Positions 36,741 to 45,100 of a DNA stretch of 63,745 bases are shown piece after piece. Below the pieces are notes generated by a model. The model searched no databases, had not been told where the DNA came from, and saw nothing but the letters and a program-made list of their open reading frames with translations. The number at the start of each line of letters is the position of its first letter. Positions within the stretch are counted from its first letter, which is position 1. This DNA is from a virus. The stretch covers positions 1 through 63,745 of the IMG/VR virus record IMGVR_UViG_3300032164_000012. One strand, written 5' to 3'. Both the position numbers and the translations under genes were made by a program.

Positions 36741-37534
36741 AGCGTATCATCGAGGCGTCCTACAAGGAGGTTCGGGTTGTCCCGCCTCCGACGAGTACCT
36801 CGTACATGCGCGCGTCGCGCCTGGGCGAGATGTGCCCGCGTGAAGAAGTGTTGTGCAGCAAGCTCCAAGTCACTCGGGAGGACAAGTACAGCGCGACCAG
36901 CATGCTGACCTTTGCTCATGGCAAAGGGCTGCACCATATCCTCCAGAACGATGTGTTGCCGGCGGCCGGGGTGCTGCTCGGCCAGTGGTCCTGTCTGGAT
37001 TGCGGCAGGAAGTTCGGTACGAAGGAGGGTTTCCCTGACGGGATCGTGCCGAGGCCGAAGGCATGTGATGGCACAGCCGGTTGCGGTGGCCGAGAATTCC
37101 AGTACCGCGAGCTGCGCTTCGTCGACGAGCAGCTGCGCATCGGTGGCCACCCCGACGGCTTCCTCTGCTTGCCTGGAATGCCTGGGATCGGGCTCCTCGA
37201 GGCCAAGAGTATCGGGAAGGGCTGGGAGGTCCGGCAAGCTCCTAACATGAGCCATGTCATCCAGGTTCATGTCTACCTGATGTTCACTGGCCTCCAGTGG
37301 GCGCGCATCCTCTATTGGGAGAAGGGAGCCTCGGGCGTCGACGCTCTTATCGAGCACCACATCGACCGAGACAACGAGACCATCAGCCGCATCCGCGAAG
37401 TGATCCGTTCGGTGTGGGAGGGCATCGCCGGCACGTCGCTACCAGATCGTATCTGCACCAAGGATGCATGCCCCCGGGCGATGAAGTGCGTGGTGTCTAA
37501 GCCGTGCTTCGAGACGGCAGGGCCGATGGCGTAG
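36692..37534 (+). CDS. Cas4-like PD-(D/E)xK exonuclease
   Basis: 280 aa. Motifs: CPREEVLC near residue 48, GHPDGF (about 151-156) for the catalytic Asp, LLEAKS (about 168-173) with Glu-x-Lys, and IQVHVYLMF (QxxxY-like). C-terminal Cys (CTKDACPRAMKC...CF) with the first Cys can ligate a 4Fe-4S cluster as in Cas4/AddB. An inserted zinc finger CLDCGRKF...CDGTAGC lies between. Likely a DNA-end-processing nuclease for recombination. Confidence 0.75.
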   Translation: MGLGSVVRHVQSDGTLKRIIEASYKEVRVVPPPTSTSYMRASRLGEMCPREEVLCSKLQVTREDKYSATSMLTFAHGKGLHHILQNDVLPAAGVLLGQWSCLDCGRKFGTKEGFPDGIVPRPKACDGTAGCGGREFQYRELRFVDEQLRIGGHPDGFLCLPGMPGIGLLEAKSIGKGWEVRQAPNMSHVIQVHVYLMFTGLQWARILYWEKGASGVDALIEHHIDRDNETISRIREVIRSVWEGIAGTSLPDRICTKDACPRAMKCVVSKPCFETAGPMA

Positions 37535-37542
37535 GAGATCCT

Positions 37543-38088
37543 ATGTACCTCCTTGGAATCGATCCGGGGTTTGCTGCTGTCGGCTATGCACTTGTCGAGC
37601 TGCTGCCGGTGGGCGAGCGTGTGGAGGAGCTAGGAGTCCTCCTGACGGAGAAGTCCGGCAAGGTGCGGGCGGTGCGGGCTTCCGACGACAATGTGCGCCG
37701 GGGAAGAGAGATCGATTTCGGCTTGTGGAGCGTGGCGTCGTCTTCGATGCGGTCGGTCGTGGCGATCTGCGCGGAGTCGATGAGCTTTCCCAGGCACGCC
37801 GGCAACGCCGCCAAGATGGCGATGTGCTGGGGCGTGATCGTCGGCATTTCGGCTCGGCTCGGTATCCCCATCGTTCAGGCCAGTCCCCAGGAGGTGAAGA
37901 AGGCGGTTGTGGGCAAGAAGGACGCCTCTAAGGAGGAGGTGCAAGCTGCGCTCAAGGCGCGCTATCCATGTCCCGCTACGAGCGTCCCGTTCACCAAGAC
38001 GCGCATCGAGCACCCGTTCGACGCTCTCGGAGCCGTGGTGGCTTGTCTTGACTCGGAAGTGGTTCGTCTGGCACGTAAGATGTGCTAG
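37543..38088 (+). CDS. RuvC-like Holliday-junction resolvase
   Basis: 181 aa from ATG 37543 (SD AGGAGAT). GIDPGFAAVGYAL at the start, an acidic strand AICAESMSFP in the middle, and HPFDALGAVVAC near the end supply the RNase H-fold acidic residues. It cuts four-way junctions before packaging. A second resolvase candidate is at 36010. Confidence 0.85.
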   Translation: MYLLGIDPGFAAVGYALVELLPVGERVEELGVLLTEKSGKVRAVRASDDNVRRGREIDFGLWSVASSSMRSVVAICAESMSFPRHAGNAAKMAMCWGVIVGISARLGIPIVQASPQEVKKAVVGKKDASKEEVQAALKARYPCPATSVPFTKTRIEHPFDALGAVVACLDSEVVRLARKMC

Positions 38089-38102
38089 CCCAGGAGGGCG
38101 AC

Positions 38103-38432
38103 GTGCGCGGGATCAACCGAGTCACCATTTCCGGCAACGTGAAGGAGAAGATGTCGTTCTCCTCCACCGCCAACAATACTCCTGCCTGCACGTTCACGTT
38201 GGCGAGCGATCGTCACTCGTCGAGCGGGATCGTCACGGCGTTCATCAAGGTCAACGCCTACGGTGATGGGCTGGTCAGTGCTTGTCGTGCGAAGCTGGCG
38301 AAGGGCGTCTATGTCATCGTCGATGGAGAGCTGATGTGCCGCGATGGTCAACTCGGCGACCTTGTCGAGGTACGGGCTCGAGAAGTCATCTTCCTGCCGG
38401 GTACTGCTGAGGGTAGTCATGGGCAAAGCTGA
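38103..38432 (+). CDS. ssb: Bacterial-type SSB (OB-fold)
   Basis: 109 aa from GTG 38103 (SD CAGGAGGG). INRVTISGNVKEK, CTFTLASDR, AFIKVNAYGDGLVSACRAKLAKGVYVIVDGEL and VEVRAREVIFLP match SSB strands in order. It is truncated compared with bacterial SSB: the acidic tail is absent (ends EGSHGQS), whereas the 264-aa ssDNA-binding protein carries DDVPF. Confidence 0.8.
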   Translation: MRGINRVTISGNVKEKMSFSSTANNTPACTFTLASDRHSSSGIVTAFIKVNAYGDGLVSACRAKLAKGVYVIVDGELMCRDGQLGDLVEVRAREVIFLPGTAEGSHGQS

Positions 38433-39537
38433 AGCTGGGATGTTCTCGGTGCTCCCTGGAGGCAAGGAGATCGGACAAGGGGGCGTCAACGATGTCGGCT
38501 CGAAGGCGTGGGCCAAGAAGATTCGGGATCGCGCCAAGGAGCTATCTAGTCAGCTCGACACCGGCTACATGGAGATGGCGCAGATCCTCTGGACCGTCTA
38601 TGACATGACCCTCAAGGGGGACATCACGCAGCGGGCGCTCTTCAAGTCGTGGGGCTACGAGACCTTCGCCGATTACACGGAGAAGGAACTCAACTTGCAC
38701 CGTCGGAAGGCAGAACGGCTGCGGGCGATATGGTTCATCCTCAAGGTTCAGCTGGCGGCGATGCCGGAGCCGGACCGCAAGCGCATCATCGCTCTCGGCT
38801 GGTCGAAGGTTCGGGAGATGATCCGCGTCCTCACTCTAGGCAACGCGAAGAAGTGGATCAAGCTCGCCGAGCAGGCGTCCTACCCCGAGCTGTACGAGGC
38901 GATTCAGGACTTCCTCAAGAAGAAGGAAGCCGGAAAGGTTCAGCACGCGCTCGAAGGCGGCAAGGCTCCCAAGGAGCCCGAGCCCAACTTCGACAAGTTG
39001 CCGGTCTCTTCTTTCGACCCTGCTGACTACCAGACCGGCCCGAAGGCCGTCACCGAGCCTTTGCCGCCTACGTTCCCTGAAGACAACGGAGACGATGTGC
39101 CTCCGCAACCCGACAAGCTCTTCTGGAAGCACTTCTACCTCTACCCCGACCAGATGGACATCGTGAACCAGGCGCTCGAGCGGTCGGCTGAGTTGTCCGA
39201 GTCGAACAAGCCGGGTCACAACCTCTCCCTCATCTGCACCGAGTTCCTCGCCACGAACGACTTCACGACGGCCAGTCGCAAGCAGCAGCTCAAGTTCCTC
39301 GCCAACCTGGAGAAGTCGATGGGCGTGAAGCTCATCGTCGCGGACCAGGAGGATGATCTCATCTACGGTATCGAGAACTTGCAGGGGCTCGTCGCCCGAG
39401 CCAAGAAGGAGATGGCTGTAGATCCACTCGACAACGCCGAGCCGCTTCCGGTTGAGGATGAAGACGACGCGAACAAGACAGCGGACTGGGACCCAGAGCC
39501 GCTCGCCAACCAGGATTCTGAAGAGGAAGATGCTTGA
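38419..39537 (+). CDS. Hypothetical protein with ParB/HTH-like middle
   Basis: 372 aa from ATG 38419. N-terminal half helical and reminiscent of phage DUF3102-like proteins (LSSQLDTGYMEMAQILWTVYDMTLKGDITQRALFKSWGYETFADYTEKEL...HRRKAERLRAIW). A Pro linker (about 200-230) leads to a C-terminal helical domain ending in an acidic tail (EDEDDANKTADWDPEPLANQDSEEEDA). Possibly a DNA-binding protein of replication. Not recognised. Confidence 0.6.
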   Translation: MGKAEAGMFSVLPGGKEIGQGGVNDVGSKAWAKKIRDRAKELSSQLDTGYMEMAQILWTVYDMTLKGDITQRALFKSWGYETFADYTEKELNLHRRKAERLRAIWFILKVQLAAMPEPDRKRIIALGWSKVREMIRVLTLGNAKKWIKLAEQASYPELYEAIQDFLKKKEAGKVQHALEGGKAPKEPEPNFDKLPVSSFDPADYQTGPKAVTEPLPPTFPEDNGDDVPPQPDKLFWKHFYLYPDQMDIVNQALERSAELSESNKPGHNLSLICTEFLATNDFTTASRKQQLKFLANLEKSMGVKLIVADQEDDLIYGIENLQGLVARAKKEMAVDPLDNAEPLPVEDEDDANKTADWDPEPLANQDSEEEDA

Positions 39538-39758
39538 TGCTGATTCCTGTTTCCAAGGACGTGATCTTGAGCGAGCTGTGTGGTGCGCGATCGATTCTCG
39601 ACAAGTGGATCAAGCAGATCAACGGAGGACTTCCGGTGATCGATGTGACCGGGACACCCGAAGACCTGCGTGACCTTCTCGCTGAGCTATGCGGAGAATT
39701 GGTCTTGGTCGGCAACAAGTGTCACAGCCTCTCCGACGTGTTGTCTCACACCGAGTAG
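39537..39758 (+). CDS. Small hypothetical protein
   Basis: 73 aa from ATG 39537 (TGATG overlap; TTG 39534 also possible). Mostly helical (VILSELCGARSILDKWIKQI...LRDLLAELCGELVLVGNKC). Function unknown. Confidence 0.6.
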   Translation: MLIPVSKDVILSELCGARSILDKWIKQINGGLPVIDVTGTPEDLRDLLAELCGELVLVGNKCHSLSDVLSHTE

Positions 39759-39762
39759 CTCG

Positions 39763-40434
39763 ATGTCCCGCCAATCCCCATCCGGCAAGCCGGCCAGTGA
39801 TCTGATCTTGTCGGCCTACGTGGGGACGAACGATGAGCTGTTCCCTCGCATCCTCAAGCTCTATGTTGCTCTCGGCAGCAAGGTGGCTGATGTGACGTTC
39901 GGGAACGGCACCTTCTGGAAGCAGATCCCGTCCGGAAGCTACGAAGTTCACGGCACCGACCTCCTCAAGGGTGTTGATGCTCGTCACCTGCCCTATGGCG
40001 ACGGCACGATGGATTGCGTGGTGCTGGACCCGCCCTACATGCACTCGTCGGGAGGGACCGCATACAAGGATGACCAGCACGCCGCCTTCGGGCGCTACCG
40101 GAACAACGAGGAGGTTCGCTCGTCGGACGGTCACCGCGATGTCCTGCAGCTTTACCAGGACTGCGCCGACGAAGCTCTGCGGGTCCTCCGTCGGGGAGGC
40201 GTACTCCTTCTCAAGTGCCAGGATGAGGTCGCGGTCAACCGGCAGCGTCTCACGCATGTCGAGATCCTCTTGGGTCTCACGAAAGACTGGATCTGTGAGG
40301 ACCTATTCGTGCTGGTTCGCCGGGGTCGCCCGAGCGTGAGCCGGCAACTCAAGCAGCTTCACGCGCGCAAGGCCCACAGCTACTTCCTGGTTTTGCGCAA
40401 GATTGACGGTCCGAAGGTCTGGACTGGACCGTAG
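39763..40434 (+). CDS. Solitary DNA methyltransferase
   Basis: 223 aa from ATG 39763. The catalytic motif is DPPYMH in CVVLDPPYMHSSGG (about 85-98), typical of N6-adenine or N4-cytosine enzymes, with a preceding SAM-site-like DVTFGNGTFW and later LRRGGVLLLKCQDEV. No restriction enzyme is nearby, so it likely protects phage DNA or marks it. Confidence 0.82.
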   Translation: MSRQSPSGKPASDLILSAYVGTNDELFPRILKLYVALGSKVADVTFGNGTFWKQIPSGSYEVHGTDLLKGVDARHLPYGDGTMDCVVLDPPYMHSSGGTAYKDDQHAAFGRYRNNEEVRSSDGHRDVLQLYQDCADEALRVLRRGGVLLLKCQDEVAVNRQRLTHVEILLGLTKDWICEDLFVLVRRGRPSVSRQLKQLHARKAHSYFLVLRKIDGPKVWTGP

Positions 40435-40441
40435 GAGACCC

Positions 40442-41272
40442 ATGACGCTTCCCCGTTACGAGATGAAGGCGCTCCCCATCGACTTGCTGGTTCCCAACGA
40501 TTGGAATCCTCAAGATCAGGACGAGGTGGTCTTCCAGCGTCTCGTCGACGAGATCGCCGAGAACGGTTTCATCGATCCGTGCGAGGTGATCCCCCTGGAG
40601 GATGGGCGCTACCGGATCATTGGCGGGGAGCACCGCTGGATGGCGGCCAAGGCAGCCCAGAAGCTTCTCGAGGAGGCGGGCAAGCCTGAAGATGCCAAGA
40701 CGCTAGACGACATTCCCTGCATGATCCTGACAGCCGACCGGTGGAAGGACGAGGATCTCCAGAAGTTCGTTACCATCCGCCTCAATGTCATTCGGGGCAA
40801 GCTCGACCCAGAGAAGTTCCTCAAGCTGTACGAGGAGCTGGCTGACAAGTACGGGGCCGAGTCGTTGCAGACCCTTATGGGCTATACCGACGCCAAGGGC
40901 TTCCAGAAGCTAGTCGACGGCGTTCGCAAGGGGATGCAGAAGGCGCTGCCGAAGGACCTGCAGGATGAGTTCGAGGATCGGGCCAAGGACGCCAAGACCG
41001 CCGAGGATCTGCAGCGGATCATCCAGATGCTGTTCGCCAAGTACGGCGACACCGTCGACCTCTCCTACATGATCTTCACCTACGGCAAACAGGAGCACAT
41101 CTACGTCCAGATGAATCCGGCGATGCGGAAGGCGATGGACAAGGTCGTCGCCTACTGCAAGATGACCTGCCAGGACATCAACGATTTCATGGTGCCGATC
41201 ACCCAAGCATTCATGAAGGAGGCCTTGGCGGCGCTGGAGAAGGGTGAGAAGTTTCCTGCTCCGTCCTCCTGA
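40442..41272 (+). CDS. ParB/Srx-fold protein
   Basis: 276 aa from ATG 40442 (SD AGGAGACC). IDLLVPNDWNPQDQDEVVFQRLVDEIAENGFIDPCEVIPLEDGRYRIIGGEHRWMAAK is a ParB N-terminal domain with the GEHR (GERR-like) box; a helical region follows (about 105-170). ParB-type domains bind CTP or DNA, and some phage versions are nucleases. No ParA is present. It could be the protein that recognises the dispersed 16-bp palindromes; that is a hypothesis. Confidence 0.78.
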   Translation: MTLPRYEMKALPIDLLVPNDWNPQDQDEVVFQRLVDEIAENGFIDPCEVIPLEDGRYRIIGGEHRWMAAKAAQKLLEEAGKPEDAKTLDDIPCMILTADRWKDEDLQKFVTIRLNVIRGKLDPEKFLKLYEELADKYGAESLQTLMGYTDAKGFQKLVDGVRKGMQKALPKDLQDEFEDRAKDAKTAEDLQRIIQMLFAKYGDTVDLSYMIFTYGKQEHIYVQMNPAMRKAMDKVVAYCKMTCQDINDFMVPITQAFMKEALAALEKGEKFPAPSS

Positions 41273-41324
41273 TCTGTACCTCCGTCCCGAGTAGTGCTAG
41301 CGTGAGGTTCGGAGGCTTCCCGAA

Positions 41325-42119
41325 ATGGCGCATACCCTCAACGAGATCAACTTTCGACTGCGGACCCTGCTCGGCGAAGCCGACTTCACCGGGCTTGGCA
41401 TTCCCATGGCCGGTGACGAGAACAAGCCGGATGACAGCCCCATCGCAGGCGATGTCCTGTTGACCGCCGCCAACGCTTGGCGCAAGTACATCCGTCGTGG
41501 TGATGACTTCCTGGAGCAGATCCAGAAGGTGGTCGACGCTGCGAGCACGGCCAACAAGTCCAAGGAGGAGATCGAGAAGCGGCGGGCTATTTCCGACGTG
41601 CGCTCCACCGTGGTGAAGGCGCAGGGATTGTTGGCGTCCGCCTATGGCGACTTCAAGGAGGGGCGCGAGCAGATGTACCAGGTCGCCAAGATCTGGAAGA
41701 TCGGCACCAAGCGTTCCAATCCTGGCTACCCCTCGAAGCAGTTGGGGCTTCTCAAGGAAGGCGTCCTCACCAGCGAGATGGAGAAGGGTTCGGCTGGCAT
41801 CATGTCGGCCTCGGGCAAGATGCTTGACCTGGGGGCGAAGTCTTCCGGCATGCTGCGCGCGGCTGCCCGCGTCGCGTCACCCATGGGGGGAGCCCCCGCC
41901 GGGGCAGAGGGTATCATCGGCACCTGTCTCGATTTTCGCGACAAGGTCAGCGAGGCGTGCTTCGCCCGCGTGAACGGCGTCATGCGCCGAGCTGTCGAGT
42001 TGTCCAATCGGGCATGGGAGGCCATGAAGTACGAGGCCACCATTGGTCCGGCGGACAAGACCGAGTGGAACTGCCCGTGGGAGGACGATCCCGAGTTCGG
42101 AGGACGTGAAGTCGTCTAG
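41325..42119 (+). CDS. Hypothetical helical protein
   Basis: 264 aa, SD CGGAGG. Helical and charged N-terminal half (LTAANAWRKYIRRGDDFLEQIQKVVDAAST), a Gly/Ala/Met-rich middle (ASGKMLDLGAKSSGMLRAAARVASPMGGAPAGA) and a C-terminus with two Trp in WNCPWEDD. Possibly virion-associated or a partner of the giant protein encoded next. Confidence 0.6.
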   Translation: MAHTLNEINFRLRTLLGEADFTGLGIPMAGDENKPDDSPIAGDVLLTAANAWRKYIRRGDDFLEQIQKVVDAASTANKSKEEIEKRRAISDVRSTVVKAQGLLASAYGDFKEGREQMYQVAKIWKIGTKRSNPGYPSKQLGLLKEGVLTSEMEKGSAGIMSASGKMLDLGAKSSGMLRAAARVASPMGGAPAGAEGIIGTCLDFRDKVSEACFARVNGVMRRAVELSNRAWEAMKYEATIGPADKTEWNCPWEDDPEFGGREVV

Positions 42120-42132
42120 CTTTTCGGGAGTC

Positions 42133-42161
42133 TTGACAATCTCTCTGCTGCTTGCTACATT
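42133..42161 (+). promoter_or_regulatory. Promoter of the TTGACAATC family for the giant gene
   Basis: TTGACA 42133-42138, 17-bp spacer, TTGC-TACATT with -10 at 42156-42161. ATG 42171 follows after a short leader (GAGGTCGAG). Confidence 0.85.
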
Positions 42162-42170
42162 GAGGTCGAG

Positions 42171-45100
42171 ATGGCCACTCTGCTGCACCCTGTGTCATCG
42201 GCGTTGATCTCGACCGACCAGCTGGTCGAAGCGTCGTCGAAGGATCTCTACCCTATCGGGACCATCAAGCAGTACGGGGCCAAGCACCTCTATGTCAAGA
42301 TTTCGATGGGCGGCAAGAAGCCCTGGGTCTACTACGCTACCCTCGGGTCAGCGAAGTCCAACGTAGCGATCACGGCGGGTGGTTGCATCGTTGTTGACGG
42401 CAAGGCCAAAGCGGCAGCGACTGCCGAAGAGGCGCAGAAGCTTGGTGTCCCTTACGCGCACCCGCACGCGGGAGGAGAAGTTCCGCCTCTGCTCCCTGGT
42501 GGTAAGACCTTGGGCAAGGTTGGTGCGGATGGGCAGTTTGCTGTTGATGCAGAGGGCCTAGCCGCCGCGCTGGTGGCCGGAACCGAGCCGCCGGCGGCCG
42601 TCCCCCCAGCCCCGCCTCCTCTGCCTACTGAGGGGCCACCACAGCCCGAGAGCCCGAAGGAGGAACCTCCACCTCCCATCACGTCCCTCAAGCCCTACGA
42701 GCAGCTACAGGCCGTGGTCGTCACTCCGACTCCGAAGATCAGCAAGATTCTCCAGAGATCGATGATCGCCAGTGACAGTGCCTATGGCAAGTTGCTCGCC
42801 AATATCGAGATGCAGGGGTGGAACGCCTCTGAAGCGTCGAGCTGGTTTCAGAAGTTCGGATACGACTCGGCGCAAGCCGATGAAATGGTGAGTGGGGCAC
42901 TGGCACAGGTCGCTAGTTACCTCACAGTCTCAGTCGACGATGGGGCGATCTACTTCCGTAATCCGGACTACGTTGATTGGGACAAGAAGCTCAAGGCAGT
43001 CGGAGCAAGCGGCTTCTTTGGCCCGAACGGTGTCCTCACTCATCTTCTCTCTATCGAGGGCATTCCGGAGATCTCGCTGGCGAACCCCCTCGACTCCCTC
43101 GTCGCCAATCCGAAGGTCGTTCCCTACCTCGGAGGCAAGTACGGTCCGGACTGGCGAAAGAAGGTGGATGCGGCTTGGGTTGATCATGCTCTTGAGCACG
43201 AACTGGCTCCTCCGTCGGACCCCGAGGTGCTGAAGCATCTGCACAAGGCCGGGTTCGATCCCACTACTCCACTCGGGAAGGTGGCCGGACTGGTCGTCAA
43301 GAACGATGGTGCGACGATCGCTACCATCAAGGACTTGCGGGCCTCCGGTGGCTACACGATGGCTCTCGGCCTCGCCAAGAGCCAGGTCGACGCGGTGCTC
43401 CCGATCTTGAAGAATGCTGGGGTCCTCGTCGATGGCAAGGTGGTCAAGGAAGCGCCGCCTGTTACCCCACCAGCACCTTCGGTCCAGGCAACTCCATCGA
43501 CCGCGCCGACAGCAGAGAAGAGCGAGCTTCAGACGCTCGTTGGGTTCCTCAAGGGGGTCGGCTTCGACAAGCCGGACGTCGCCCAGTCGTTGTCGGCGAG
43601 CAAGATCTTCTTTGACCACATGGTCAAGACGTTCGGTCCGGACTGGCTCCAGAAGTACCAGACGCAGATCACCCCGTCACTGGCCGGTACGAAGCCTCCC
43701 CCGCCCCTTCCTGCTGGTGCTGACCCTAACGACTACACCCTCAAGGTCAGCAAGACCGGAGCGCAGTTCTGGTCGGCGAAGCCAGGAAAGAACATCGCCA
43801 AAGCCATCGCTGCAGCGAACAAGGGCAAGAAGCCTGGAGCGCAGTTCGGTGGTGTCGACTACAGCGACGTCAAGTCCCACTTCGGAGCGATGTCGGCTGC
43901 TGGAGGATTGCCCGACACTCTCCCCGCCCCCTTCAAGAAGGAGATGAAGGACAAGTACGGAGAGAACTGGGCGGGCGTATTGACCGTGGCTGCTTCTGTG
44001 CATCTCGAGTTCGAAGGCGATGCGCTCAAGTACATCGCGCATATCGAGGATGACGCAGGCGCGGCTGAGCAGGTACTCGTCAAGTCGGCTCTCGGGCTTG
44101 CATGGAAAGCGCACGTCGAGGCGATCGGTGCGGCGCTGTCTGCGACCAAGAAGCCCAAGAAGAAAGTCGCGACGGGTGTGGCTCCAGTAGTTGCGGCAGG
44201 AGCTTCTCCTGCGACGATGGGCAAGCCCTCGCTGCAAGCAGTTTCGGACTACGCTGACTTGCACAATATCTCGACGCCTCAAGCGAAGATTCTCGAACTC
44301 CTGTACTCGCACGGAGTGGCACACACCCCAGCGTTCTTGAACGATGTGAAGGCGGTGTTTGCCCTTGGTGTTGGTGACGCCAGCCTCAAGAACCTGCTCA
44401 AGGCACATCTCAATGTCCTGGTGGACAAGGGTGTGATCTCCATCGATGACTACGGGAACGTTAGTTTTCCGTTGTCTGACCCGCTAGGGGGTTCGGTAGC
44501 AGCAGCCCTACCTAAGCTGAATCCAGCCGTTGATTTTGCTCTTGCTCCGTTGAGTCCGACCGTGAGTTCGTGGTCCGCTGCGACGGCAGGCCATCTTGGA
44601 TGGCCTCCGGATTCCGATGGGGCGAAGACGTTGGCGGTGATGTACAACGCGTTCCAGAAGGACAGCACCGTCGATCCGTCGGTGGCCGTCAAGGCGCTGG
44701 TCAAGCTGGGTATCCCGTTGGCCCTAGCCACCCCACTTGTCAACGTCGCCTACAACGCGGCAAAGGAACCGATCGCCGCTCTGGCACACCAGTTCGAGAC
44801 GCCTGGAGAGAAGTCTCCGATCCCAACCACCCCTCCCGAGACTCCAGCCCCTCCGGTCAACACGCCACTTCCGATCGAGAAGCCCGCTCCGGCAGTTGCT
44901 CCGACATCGCCGGCTCACGGTACTACGCCGCTCGTGGCTGGCGGAGGGCTCCCTCCGATGTCGCAGCTCAAGCACAAGCGCAGCGCCGCTGGGCTAGGTG
45001 GAGCCGGTAAGAAGGACATCTATGTCGACAGTCAGGGACAGGAGTATCTGGTCAAGGTTGCGGTTGAGAAAGACGACCCGACCAAGGCTAAGCCTTATGC

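Noticed and set aside
36692-37534. Cas4-like gene as part of a CRISPR adaptation module
   Set aside because: No cas1, cas2 or array is present; neighbours are recombination genes.
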